Positions 33,642 to 41,714 of a stretch of DNA of 64,000 nt are shown here, piece after piece. The stretch comes from Stutzerimonas azotifigens DSM 17556 (GTDB lineage: Bacteria; Pseudomonadota; Gammaproteobacteria; Pseudomonadales; Pseudomonadaceae), in contig NZ_KE384411.1 in assembly GCF_000425625.1 (NCBI RefSeq), positions 1-64,000 of the forward strand. Direction: 5' to 3'. Position 1 is the first letter of the stretch; every line of letters starts with the position of its first letter. A model generated the notes under the pieces. The model was not told the DNA's origin. It saw only the letters and a list, made by a program, of their open reading frames with translations, and ran no database searches. The translations under genes were made by a program, and so were the position numbers.

Positions 33642-34099
33642 TCGGCAAGCTCAATGCGGACCGCTGCTTTGGTCTGTTGTTCGTGGTTGTCGGATTGGCG
33701 CTCGCGCTGTATGGCTGGAACCTGCCAACGGCCAACCGGCTGGGGGATGTCGGCTCGGGATTCCTGCCGACGATCCTGGGCGCGATGATCGCACTGCTTG
33801 GCGCAGTGCTGGTCATCGCGCCACGCTCGGAAGAATGCCTAGCAATCGGTAAAGGACGGCTTGGAACGGCGCTGGGCTTTATCGCTGCCGGAGTGGCCCA
33901 TGCCGCACTGTTCGTATGGTTCGGCTTTTCCTTCCCTACTTTCGCCTTCCTCGCAGTGACGATGTTCATGCTCAGCGACCACTCGCTACGCGCTCTTGCC
34001 CTCTCGCTGGTCGTCGCCGCGCTTTTCACCGGTCTATTGGGTTGGTTGCTGTATGGCGTGCTGCGCGTTCCCCTCGCGCATGTCTGGTTCTTTGGTTAG
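33638..34099 (+). CDS. tctB: Tripartite tricarboxylate transporter small membrane subunit (TctB)
   Basis: A 153-residue protein with four predicted spans, the small membrane subunit of TTT transporters. The pattern LFVVVGLALALYGWNLPTAN, VGSGFLPTILGAMIALLGAV is typical of TctB. It is translationally coupled to tctC and followed by tctA after nine bases with a GGAG ribosome site. Confidence 0.9.
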   Translation: MIGKLNADRCFGLLFVVVGLALALYGWNLPTANRLGDVGSGFLPTILGAMIALLGAVLVIAPRSEECLAIGKGRLGTALGFIAAGVAHAALFVWFGFSFPTFAFLAVTMFMLSDHSLRALALSLVVAALFTGLLGWLLYGVLRVPLAHVWFFG

Positions 34100-34108
34100 G
34101 AGCGCAAC

Positions 34109-35626
34109 ATGTTCGAGACAATCTTCGCGAGTATCAGCAGCCTGCTGGCGACTCCCTCGCAGCTAGGCCTGCTTTGCATCGGTGCTTTGATTGGCCTGTT
34201 CGTTGGGACCCTACCCGGGCTCAATGCCACCTTAGCCATTGCCGTACTGCTACCGATCACCTTCAAACTAGAGCCGGGTACGGCGATTGGCTTCCTCACA
34301 ACCATTTACATCGGAGCCATTTGTGGAGGCCTGTACGGCGCAGCGCTTATGCGCATACCTGGCAACGCTTCCTCCATCGCGACCACACTCGACGGGTATC
34401 CACTTGTGCAAAAGGGCTTTCCGCTAAAGGCCTTGGGTACCGGTGTATTGGCGAACTTCTGCGGGGGCCTGCTGGGTCTTCTGTTCTTGGTTTCCTGCGC
34501 GCCGTTGATTGCCGGCTTCGGCCTGAAGATGGGGCCGTATGAATTCGTCGTTCTGATTTTGATCGCGCTGTTGTTAGTTATTCTCCTGTCGCAGGGTGCG
34601 ATGGTGAAGGGGCTGCTCATGGCGTGCCTGGGCATGTCGCTAAGCCTGGTAGGCATCGCCCCTATCGACGGAGTGATGCGGTTGACCTTCGGTAATACCG
34701 ATTTGATCAGCGGCCTCGCCATCGTGCCAGTAATGGTGGGGCTGTTTGCCGTGGCGCAGATGGTTCGAGAAGTGCACCGAGGGGATACCGAGGTCAAGCT
34801 CGATTTCAATCTGAAAGGGTTCGGTGTCACCCTATCGGAGGTGACCGGCAACCTGATCAATATACTGCGCTCCTCGTTCCTTGGTGTTTTCGTCGGCATC
34901 CTACCCGGGCTCGGCCCAGCTGCCGCCGGAATGCTTTCTTGGGCGGTTGCCAAGCAGTCTTCGAAGACACCCGAGGAGTTCGGCACTGGTACCGTTAAAG
35001 GCGTGTGGGCCGCCGAGTCGGCCAACAATGCCGCGGCAGGCGGCGCGCTTTTTCCGCTGCTGACCTTGGGGATTCCTGGGGACACCGTGACAGCGTTGCT
35101 GATCGCCGGTTTCATGATTCACGGCCTGCAACCGGGGCCGCTGTTGTTTGTGTCACGTCCGGACGTCATCGCGGACATCTATGTCGCCTTCCTGTTCGCT
35201 GTCGTAGCCATCTTCCTGTTCCAGCTAGCGACCATTCGGGTCGTACCGCGTCTACTGCTGACACCAAAGCATTTTCTCCTGCCGATGATGCTGGTGCTCA
35301 CGGTAGTAGGTGCCTACAGCGCGGAGAATCGTACCTTCGACGTATGGCTGATGTTCGCCTTCGGCGCGCTGGGACTGATATTGGAACGCTTTGGCTTCTC
35401 GCTCGCGATCCTTATTCTCGGCTTTATTCTGGGACCGATTTTCGAGGTTAACCTGCGAAGAGCGTTAACCTTTGGCCAAGGGGATCTCACTCCCTTCGTC
35501 ACCCGCCCCATCTCCGGCACCTTCATTGCAGTCACCGTAGTAGCCGTCGCCGGCATCCTCTTGCAGCGCTACCTGAAACAGCGCAACAGGGCAAAAGAAC
35601 GCCGACTCGCTGATTCGAACTCCTGA
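34109..35626 (+). CDS. tctA: Tripartite tricarboxylate transporter large membrane subunit (TctA)
   Basis: A 505-residue permease with about 11-12 spans. Both family glycine-rich signatures are visible: LIGLFVGTLPGLNATLAIAV near residue 30 and GVFVGILPGLGPAAAGMLSW near 260, the second followed by WAAESANNAAAGGALFPLLT. It drives cation-coupled uptake of carboxylates. Length and order C-B-A are standard. The ldh-family gene follows 42 bases later. Confidence 0.93.
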   Translation: MFETIFASISSLLATPSQLGLLCIGALIGLFVGTLPGLNATLAIAVLLPITFKLEPGTAIGFLTTIYIGAICGGLYGAALMRIPGNASSIATTLDGYPLVQKGFPLKALGTGVLANFCGGLLGLLFLVSCAPLIAGFGLKMGPYEFVVLILIALLLVILLSQGAMVKGLLMACLGMSLSLVGIAPIDGVMRLTFGNTDLISGLAIVPVMVGLFAVAQMVREVHRGDTEVKLDFNLKGFGVTLSEVTGNLINILRSSFLGVFVGILPGLGPAAAGMLSWAVAKQSSKTPEEFGTGTVKGVWAAESANNAAAGGALFPLLTLGIPGDTVTALLIAGFMIHGLQPGPLLFVSRPDVIADIYVAFLFAVVAIFLFQLATIRVVPRLLLTPKHFLLPMMLVLTVVGAYSAENRTFDVWLMFAFGALGLILERFGFSLAILILGFILGPIFEVNLRRALTFGQGDLTPFVTRPISGTFIAVTVVAVAGILLQRYLKQRNRAKERRLADSNS

Positions 35627-35668
35627 CATGGCGGCTACCCCATCATTCGCATACCGCTTGGGGCACAT

Positions 35669-36730
35669 ATGGTAGAGCTACAGCGTTTCCCGCTGGACGA
35701 ACTAAAAACGCTGGCGATGGACCTCTTCGTGGCGAACGGCTTCGAAGCAGAAAAGGCCCAGGCGATGACCGACGTGTTGCTGGAGGCGGATCTGATTGGG
35801 CACTCGACTCATGGCCTGGCTCTCCTGCCTCGCTACCTGGACGCGGGTCGCCGAGGGGAGATGCTTCGTGCGGGAAACTACGAGGTCTGCTCAGATCGTG
35901 GCGCATGCTTGGTCTGGAATGGGCGGCGCCTGCCGGGTACCTGGCTGGTCAGTCGAGGCCTGGACGTGCTGCTGCCCAGAGCCCGGCAATTCGGCCAGGC
36001 AACACTGTTGATTGCCGAAAGCCACCACATCGGGGCCCTGGCCGCCTACTTGCGCCGGGCAACCGAGCAGGGCCTGATACTTTTGATCAGTTGCTCGACT
36101 GCATCCGTCTCGGTCGTTGCTCCCTTTGGAGGCCGACAACGGCTATTTACACCAAACCCCTTGGCCGCAGGCTTCCCGACGCGGCAAAACCCGATCATGC
36201 TGGACATCAGCGCCTCGATCACAACGCTCAATCGTGCCCAACAGTTGGCCGCCGCTGGCGAACGTTACCCACACCCCTGGCTATTGACTGTGGAAGGCAT
36301 ACCCACAGATGACCCGACCGCGCTGGCTGAGGGCGGATCATTGTTGCCGATTGGCGGAATTGACCATGGGCACAAGGGATACAACCTGGCACTACTGACT
36401 GAGGCCTTGACCCAGGGGCTTTCCGGGGTGGGGCGTGCTGATCACCCCGGCGGCACCTGCACGCAGGTCATGCTACAGGCCTGGGATCCGGAGGCGTTTG
36501 CTGGATTGGATGCCCTGACTCGACAGACCGACTGGCTGGTTAATGCTTGCCGTACGAATCCGCCGCGCCCTGGCGTAAGCGCTGTCCGAGTGCCAGGTGA
36601 CCGTGCCGAAAGTCACCGCAAACAATGCATAGAGGACGGTGTTCCGCTAAGCGTCTCGACCATCGAGCGCTTACACCGCGAAATAGAACACATTGGCCTC
36701 ACCATGCCTTCGATCTTTTCCAGCAATTAG
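35669..36730 (+). CDS. Ldh family (malate/L-lactate dehydrogenase type 2) oxidoreductase
   Basis: A 353-residue NAD(P)-dependent oxidoreductase of the family that includes YiaK, ureidoglycolate and sulfolactate dehydrogenases. The catalytic segment DLIGHSTHG (His45, His48) and nucleotide-site segments (AESHHIGALAAYLRRA, TPNPLAAGFPT, IDHGHKGYNLALLTEAL) are present. It should interconvert a 2-hydroxy acid and 2-keto acid, perhaps a side entry to the same pathway. Last gene of the transporter unit; the mosaic junction begins about 45 bp after its stop. Confidence 0.9.
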   Translation: MVELQRFPLDELKTLAMDLFVANGFEAEKAQAMTDVLLEADLIGHSTHGLALLPRYLDAGRRGEMLRAGNYEVCSDRGACLVWNGRRLPGTWLVSRGLDVLLPRARQFGQATLLIAESHHIGALAAYLRRATEQGLILLISCSTASVSVVAPFGGRQRLFTPNPLAAGFPTRQNPIMLDISASITTLNRAQQLAAAGERYPHPWLLTVEGIPTDDPTALAEGGSLLPIGGIDHGHKGYNLALLTEALTQGLSGVGRADHPGGTCTQVMLQAWDPEAFAGLDALTRQTDWLVNACRTNPPRPGVSAVRVPGDRAESHRKQCIEDGVPLSVSTIERLHREIEHIGLTMPSIFSSN

Positions 36731-36773
36731 CTGTTGAACGATCCAACGGTGGCTGCCTGCTCCTGTGGCCAGC

Positions 36774-36814
36774 ATCCGTGCCTGGGCAGGACCAGAAACC
36801 GAGCCATTCGCCGG
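36774..36814 (+). other. Fragment copied from the small disordered-protein gene
   Basis: The segment 36784-36814 matches 44670-44700, inside the small gene at 44622-44855, at 29 of 31 positions. A weaker match extends ten bases to the left. One frame of the fragment still reads VPGQDQKPSHSP, against VPGQDQNPSHSP in the gene. It joins the DUF417 repeat at 36815 without a gap. Confidence 0.75.
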
Positions 36815-37020
36815 GCCGCCCTCACCTTTCTGACGACCGTATCGACCATGCTCGCGCTGCCCATCTGGGAAACCGAATCCGGTGGCTTCCCATGGCTGAA
36901 TGCGCTTGGCTCCTTCCCTGATCAAGGACGTCGCACTGCTGGGCGCAAGCCTGGTGGTGCTCGTGGAAGGTCCGGACGCCTGCGTGGCAATGCCGGGCAA
37001 ACCCGGGGCGAGGGAAACTG
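36815..37020 (+). pseudogene. DUF417 gene 3' fragment (decayed duplicate)
   Basis: It covers the last third of the DUF417 gene (start LTFLTTVSTMLALPIWETES). The reading frame is broken by an inserted base after LNALGSF, so no functional protein is made. The intact gene is at 21654-22172. Confidence 0.85.
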
Positions 37021-37100
37021 AGCGTGCACGAGCGAGGGGCGCTCGCTCCGCCCGGGCGGCTACAGCCGCCCGAACTTCTGTGGGTACTACTGCGCCGGCG
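36815..37100 (+). repeat. Right direct repeat bracketing the catabolic island
   Basis: A decayed copy of 21966-22250 in the same orientation. It contains an extra C near 36918, several substitutions, a small deletion near 37040, and a three-base insertion in the AraC tail. It begins exactly where the 44.67-kb-like fragment ends. Confidence 0.9.
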
Positions 37101-37103
37101 CAG
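37060..37103 (-). pseudogene. AraC-tail remnant, second copy
   Basis: It reads PAQ, then an inserted TAG, then YPQKFGRL and a final stop, on the minus strand, compared with PAQYRQKFGRL in the first copy. It is non-functional, and homology to the first copy ends here. Confidence 0.6.
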
Positions 37104-37142
37104 GTGATAGCGTCATTACGCCCCGAATGCCATGGGATAACT

Positions 37143-38132
37143 TCAGCGGTTCACGTCCACGACCAGACGTCCCCTCACCTTCCCCTGCAGTAGATCATCC
37201 GCCGCCTGGATGCTCTGCGTCAGAGCGATTTCCTGGGTGATCCTGGTCAATTTCTCCAGATCCAGCTCGGTGCACAGGCGGCTCCAGGCCTCGACCCGCC
37301 GGAGATAAGGCTGGGTGACGCTGTTGATGCCCAGCAGACTCACGCCCCGCAGGATGAAGGGCGCCACGGTTGCCGGCAGGTCCATGCCCTGAGCCAGGCC
37401 ACACGCGGCGACCGCCCCTTCCGCCCGGGTGCCGGCGCAGACATTGGCCAGGGTATGGCTGCCAACGGAATCGATCGCCGCCGCCCAGCGCTCCTTCCCG
37501 AGGGGGCGCCCGGGCTCCGAGAGCTCGGACCGGTGGATGATCGTTTCCGCGCCCAGTTTCTCGAGGTAGTCGGCCTCCTCGGGCCTGCCTGTCGCGGCGA
37601 TGACCGAATAGCCGTTGTGTGCCAGAAGCGCGATCGCGAAACTCCCCACCCCACCGTTGGCGCCCGTGACCAGAACCCTGCCCTGATCCGGCCGAACACC
37701 ATGGCGTTCCAACGCCATCAGGCACAGCATCGAGGTATAGCCCGCGGTGCCGATGGCCATGGCCTGCCGTTCGGTCATGCCCAGGGGCAGCGGAATCAGC
37801 CAGTCGCCTTTGACCCTGGCTTTCTGCGCCAAGCCTCCCCAGTGGGTTTCGCCCACGCCCCATCCGTTGAGCAACACCTTGTCTCCAGGCTGGTATCGGG
37901 GATGGGTGCTCGTCTCCACCGTGCCGGCCAAATCGATCCCAGGCACCATCGGGAACTGGCGCACCACCGGGCCTTTGCCGGTAATGGCCAGCCCATCCTT
38001 GAAATTCAGCGTGCTGTAGGACACCCGCACGGTGACATCACCTTCGGGCAATTGCTCGTCATTCAGCTCGGTCAGCCGGGCCTGATACGCCGAAGCGTCC
38101 TTCTCGATCACGATTGCCTTGAACACATTCAC
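37143..38132 (-). CDS. acuI: MDR-family quinone/acrylyl-CoA reductase (AcuI/YhdH)
   Basis: A 329-residue zinc-free medium-chain reductase. The YhdH/AcuI pattern is clear: STLNFKDGLAITGKGPVVRQ, FPMVPGIDLAGTVE, LNGWGVGETHWGGLAQKARV and the Rossmann segment VLVTGANGGVGSFAIALLA. Family members reduce acryloyl-CoA to propionyl-CoA and protect against acrylate and related electrophiles. A TetR-type operator lies eight bases before the start, identical in its arms to the one before the tetR gene, so the pair is very likely regulator and target. Confidence 0.9.
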   Translation of the reverse strand: MNVFKAIVIEKDASAYQARLTELNDEQLPEGDVTVRVSYSTLNFKDGLAITGKGPVVRQFPMVPGIDLAGTVETSTHPRYQPGDKVLLNGWGVGETHWGGLAQKARVKGDWLIPLPLGMTERQAMAIGTAGYTSMLCLMALERHGVRPDQGRVLVTGANGGVGSFAIALLAHNGYSVIAATGRPEEADYLEKLGAETIIHRSELSEPGRPLGKERWAAAIDSVGSHTLANVCAGTRAEGAVAACGLAQGMDLPATVAPFILRGVSLLGINSVTQPYLRRVEAWSRLCTELDLEKLTRITQEIALTQSIQAADDLLQGKVRGRLVVDVNR

Positions 38133-38139
38133 CTCCTTT

Positions 38140-38154
38140 TAGACCGGTCGTCTA
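38140..38154. promoter_or_regulatory. TetR operator before acuI
   Basis: TAGAC-CGGTC-GTCTA, embedded in TTT...TAAA context, lies just before the acuI start. The same arms occur at 38816-38830. The layout resembles AcuR- or NemR-type boxes. Confidence 0.75.
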
Positions 38155-38172
38155 TAAACAGATAAAAACGAA

Positions 38173-38805
38173 TCACCGCGCGATGCCGTTCAAAAACCCC
38201 TGGAGGAAGACATCCAGGGGATGGATCTCCTGGACCAGCCTGGCACGTAGCACAGCGCCTTCCCAGCCGATCCAGAAATAAGCCGCGAGGGCGTCGCAGT
38301 CGGCATCGGGAGCGACCTCGCCCACTTCGACTGCCTCGTCCAGACAACGGGCAAGGCGTTGCTGCCAATCCAGCAGGACCTGCTCCAGCTGCCAGCGGAA
38401 ACTGTCCGGCAGGACCACGACCTCCTGCCCCAGGTTGCCGACCAGGCAACCGCGCCGGAACTGGTGCCGAGCCATGCCGGCCTTGGCGTCTTCGACGAAG
38501 TTCCTCAGTCGTTTCAGCGGGGCTTCGTCCCGGTCCAGCAGCCAGCGGTCGAGCTTGCGCGCGAAGTAGGCGGCATAGCGCTCGAGGACCTGTTGGCCGA
38601 AGGCCTCCTTGCTGTCGAAGTAGTGATAGAACGACCCCTTGGGCACCTGGACGCGTTTGAGCACGGTGTCGATACCGGTGGCAACGAAACCTTGCTCGGT
38701 GAGTATTTCCATCCCGGCACGCAGCAGGGCCTCGCGCGTGTCGCCGTGCTCTCGATTGATCCTGGGAGGTCGACCCCTGCGGGCCGAAGGTTTGGCGGTG
38801 TTCAT
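38173..38805 (-). CDS. TetR/AcrR family regulator, AcuR/NemR-like
   Basis: A 210-residue TetR regulator with the DNA-binding domain at about residues 20-68 (TREALLRAGMEILTEQGFVA, VLKRVQVPKGSFYHYFDSKE). The C-terminal half contains RRGCLVGNLGQEV with a cysteine at the position typical of electrophile-sensing NemR/AcuR proteins. It lies directly upstream of acuI in the same direction, and both have a TAGAC-N5-GTCTA operator, suggesting autorepression and derepression by acrylate or other electrophiles. Confidence 0.9.
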   Translation of the reverse strand: MNTAKPSARRGRPPRINREHGDTREALLRAGMEILTEQGFVATGIDTVLKRVQVPKGSFYHYFDSKEAFGQQVLERYAAYFARKLDRWLLDRDEAPLKRLRNFVEDAKAGMARHQFRRGCLVGNLGQEVVVLPDSFRWQLEQVLLDWQQRLARCLDEAVEVGEVAPDADCDALAAYFWIGWEGAVLRARLVQEIHPLDVFLQGFLNGIAR

Positions 38806-38815
38806 CGCTTCAATT

Positions 38816-38830
38816 TAGACCGATCGTCTA
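38816..38830. promoter_or_regulatory. TetR operator before the tetR gene
   Basis: TAGAC-CGATC-GTCTA, ten bases before the regulator start, with the same flanks (TTTAGAC...GTCTATAAA) as the acuI operator. Only one spacer base differs. Confidence 0.75.
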
Positions 38831-38905
38831 TAAAGTCAAGCCGGCGCTTCCCCGGGTGCGGGACCGTGGCGCATACACATGAGGTGACAAAACGGAAACT
38901 GGATA

Positions 38906-38934
38906 TTGACATACCTAAATATCGCAAATAGGCT
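38906..38934 (+). promoter_or_regulatory. Promoter with ArsR-type site before the aldehyde dehydrogenase
   Basis: A consensus -35 TTGACA (38906-38911) is followed after 17 bp by a weak -10 (TAGGCT). Between them lies ATATCGC (38919-38925), within TATCGCAAAT, which also occurs just before the ArsR-family gene at 42829-42838. Binding there would block polymerase, so the distal ArsR protein may control this gene. Confidence 0.5.
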
Positions 38935-38971
38935 TAATTCGAAACCCACCCTCGTACCTCAGGAGGTACTC

Positions 38972-40471
38972 ATGCAAGCGTCCAGCGATATCCGCCCGAA
39001 CCATGCTCCCGACAGCAGCTACGGCCTGTTCATCGACAACCAGTGGGTTGCAGGTGAAAGTGCGGAAACCCTCGCCATCCTCAATCCCGCCAATGGGAAA
39101 ACTCTCACCAGCATCCCGAACGCCACGGCTTTCGATGTCGACCGTGCGGTAAGGGCCGCGCAACGTGCCTTCGAAACCTGGCGTAGCACCACCCCGATCG
39201 AACGCGCCAACGCGCTGCTGAAGATCGCCGACCTGCTGGAAGCCGACGCCGAACGGTTCTCCTATCTGGAAAGCCTCGACGTAGGCAAGCCTATCCGTGA
39301 AAGCAGCAGCGTCGATATCCCGCTGGCAATCGATCACTTTCGTTATTTCGCCGGCGTGATCCGCAGCCACTCCGACGAGGCGGTAATGCTGGACGAACAG
39401 ACCCTCAGCATCGTGCTCAGCGAACCGCTGGGGGTGGTCGGCCAGGTGATCCCATGGAACTTCCCATTGCTGATGGCGGCCTGGAAAATCGCCCCGGCCA
39501 TCGCAGCGGGCAATACCGTGGTCATCAAGCCGTCGGAGCTGACTCCGGTCAGCATCCTGGAGCTCGCGAAGATCTTCGCCCAGGTCCTGCCTGCCGGGGT
39601 CGTGAATATCGTCACCGGTACCGGCGCCTCGGCGGGCCAGGCGCTGCTGGATCATCCGGGCGTGCGCAAGCTTGCCTTCACCGGCTCGACAGGCGTCGGC
39701 CATCGGGTGGCCGACGCGGCGGCGAAGAAACTCATTCCGGCGACCCTCGAGCTGGGCGGCAAGTCGGCCAACATCGTGTTTCCCGATGCCAACTGGGACA
39801 AGGCCGTGGAAGGCGCGGCGCTCGCTATTCTCTGGAACCAGGGCCAGGTCTGCGAATCCGGCGCTCGGTTGTTCCTGCACGAGTCGATCTACGAGCGCTT
39901 CTTGGGTGAGCTCAAGCAGAAATTCGAAGCCGTGCGCGTCGGTGATCCGCAGCACCCCGAGACCATGATGGGCGCCCAGGTCAGCAAGACCCAGATGGAG
40001 CGCATCCTTGGCTACATCGATATCGCCAGACAGGAAGGTGCCACGGTGCTGCTCGGCGGTGGCCGTCTGACAGGGCCGGGCTACGACGACGGTTTCTTCA
40101 TCCAGCCGACCATCCTGGTAGACGTGCGCAACGACATGCGCGTGGCCTACGAAGAGATCTTCGGCCCCGTCCTGTGCGTGATTCCGTTCAAGGATGAAGC
40201 GGACGTCATCGCCATGGCCAACGACTCGGAATACGGCCTGGCGGGCGCGGTCTGGACCCAGGACATCAACCGCGCGCTGCGCGTGTCACGGGCCGTGGAA
40301 ACCGGGCGGATGTGGGTCAACACCTACCACGAGATCCCGGCGCACGCCCCCTTCGGCGGCTACAAGAAATCCGGCCTGGGACGCGAAACCCACAAGTCGA
40401 TCCTGGAAGCCTACACCCAGAAGAAGAACGTCTACGTCAGCCTCAATGAAGCCCCGCTCGGCTTGTTCTGA
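38972..40471 (+). CDS. NAD(P)+-dependent aldehyde dehydrogenase
   Basis: A 499-residue aldehyde dehydrogenase. Catalytic elements are [22 protein letters not shown] and GQVCESGARL, with the nucleophile near residue 294. A strong AGGAGGT just before ATG 38972 fixes the start, although the frame is open to 38906. It resembles the betaine/aromatic-aldehyde group more than ExaC. It is the first of a run of three flavin/nicotinamide redox genes ended by an ArsR regulator, consistent with aldehyde detoxification. Confidence 0.92.
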   Translation: MQASSDIRPNHAPDSSYGLFIDNQWVAGESAETLAILNPANGKTLTSIPNATAFDVDRAVRAAQRAFETWRSTTPIERANALLKIADLLEADAERFSYLESLDVGKPIRESSSVDIPLAIDHFRYFAGVIRSHSDEAVMLDEQTLSIVLSEPLGVVGQVIPWNFPLLMAAWKIAPAIAAGNTVVIKPSELTPVSILELAKIFAQVLPAGVVNIVTGTGASAGQALLDHPGVRKLAFTGSTGVGHRVADAAAKKLIPATLELGGKSANIVFPDANWDKAVEGAALAILWNQGQVCESGARLFLHESIYERFLGELKQKFEAVRVGDPQHPETMMGAQVSKTQMERILGYIDIARQEGATVLLGGGRLTGPGYDDGFFIQPTILVDVRNDMRVAYEEIFGPVLCVIPFKDEADVIAMANDSEYGLAGAVWTQDINRALRVSRAVETGRMWVNTYHEIPAHAPFGGYKKSGLGRETHKSILEAYTQKKNVYVSLNEAPLGLF

Positions 40472-40530
40472 TTACAGATTCGTCGATTTGACTTTTTACA
40501 TCTAAAATTCTAGATATGCAGGTAAAACAA

Positions 40531-41655
40531 ATGAAACAATCCGCGCTGTTCAAGCCCGCCCAATTGGGCCCCTACACCTTAAAGAATCGTATCGTCCTGC
40601 CGCCGCTGACCCGTTCGCGCAGCTCCCAGCCGGGCAATATTCCGAACGATCTGATGGCCACCTATTACCGCCAGCGCACCGGTGCCGGATTCATGGTGAC
40701 CGAAGGCACCCAGATCGAGCCGCGCGGCCAGGGCTATGCCTGGACCCCCGGCATCCATAGCGCCGAGCAGATCGAGGGCTGGCGCAAGGTCACCAATGCC
40801 GTGCATGCCGAAGGAGGCGTGATCTTCGCTCAGCTCTGGCATGTCGGCCGCGTGTCGCACACCTCCCTGCAGCCCGGTGGTGAAGCGCCGGTTGCGCCCT
40901 CGGCCATTCGGGCGGACAGCGTCAAGGTGTTCATCGAGACCGGCCCCGGCACCGGTGCGCTGGCCGAGCCTTCACTCCCACGAGCGCTGACGACTGCGGA
41001 AGTGAAGGAGCTTGTCCAGCTCTATGCCCAGGCCGCCCGCAATGCCCTGGAGGCGGGCTTCGACGGAGTGGAGTTGCACTGCGCGAACGGCTACCTGGTG
41101 AACCAGTTCATTTCCGCCCACACCAATCGGCGTGACGATGAATACGGCGGTTCGCTGCACAACCGCCTGCGCTTCCTGCGCGAAATCACCGAGGCGGTTG
41201 CCGCCGTGGTGGGCAAGGAGCGCATGGGCGTGCGCTTCGCCCCGCTGTTCGCCACCACCGATGAAGATCGCGTCTACCTGGGGCTGGTCGAGGAAGACCC
41301 TCACCGGACCTATATCGAGGCGGTGAAGGTGCTGGAGGACGTGGGCATTGCCTACCTGTCGCTCGCCGAAGCCGACTGGGAGAACGCCCCAGAGCTGCCC
41401 GAGACCTTCCGCGAGGATGTCCGCAAGACCTTCAGCGGCAAGATCCTCTACGCCGGCAAGTACACCGCGGAGCGTGGCAATCGGATGATCCAGGCCGGCT
41501 GGGGCGATCTGATCGCGTTTGGTCGCCCCTTCATTGCCAACCCTGACCTGCCCGAGCGGATCGCCAATGGCTGGCCGCTCAATCCGGTCGACCCGACCAG
41601 CATGTATGGCGGTACCGACAAGGGCTACACCGACTATCCAACCTATCGCCCCTAA
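40531..41655 (+). CDS. Alkene reductase, old yellow enzyme family (NemA/XenB-like)
   Basis: A 374-residue FMN-dependent ene-reductase. The full classical motif set is present: PPLTRSR (Thr26), QLWHVGRVSH (101-110), ELHCANGYL (His183/Asn186), NRRDDEYGGS and the terminal YGGTDKGYTDYPT. It reduces enals, enones, maleimides or nitro compounds with NADPH. ATG 40531 was preferred over 40516 because AGGT lies at the right distance. It follows the aldehyde dehydrogenase by about 60 bp in the same direction. Confidence 0.92.
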   Translation: MKQSALFKPAQLGPYTLKNRIVLPPLTRSRSSQPGNIPNDLMATYYRQRTGAGFMVTEGTQIEPRGQGYAWTPGIHSAEQIEGWRKVTNAVHAEGGVIFAQLWHVGRVSHTSLQPGGEAPVAPSAIRADSVKVFIETGPGTGALAEPSLPRALTTAEVKELVQLYAQAARNALEAGFDGVELHCANGYLVNQFISAHTNRRDDEYGGSLHNRLRFLREITEAVAAVVGKERMGVRFAPLFATTDEDRVYLGLVEEDPHRTYIEAVKVLEDVGIAYLSLAEADWENAPELPETFREDVRKTFSGKILYAGKYTAERGNRMIQAGWGDLIAFGRPFIANPDLPERIANGWPLNPVDPTSMYGGTDKGYTDYPTYRP

Positions 41656-41666
41656 GCGATCGATCC

Positions 41667-41690
41667 CGCGCCCTGCAGTTCCAGGGCGCG
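41667..41690. terminator. GC-rich hairpin between ene-reductase and LLM genes
   Basis: CGCGCCCTG - 6 bp - CAGGGCGCG, a perfect 9-bp stem, lies 11 bases after the alkene reductase stop and about 24 bases before the next start. It lacks a U-tract. It could attenuate or stabilise the upstream message and lower expression of the downstream flavoprotein. Confidence 0.4.
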
Positions 41691-41714
41691 GCTCGCCTTC
41701 ACTGACCGAGGAAG

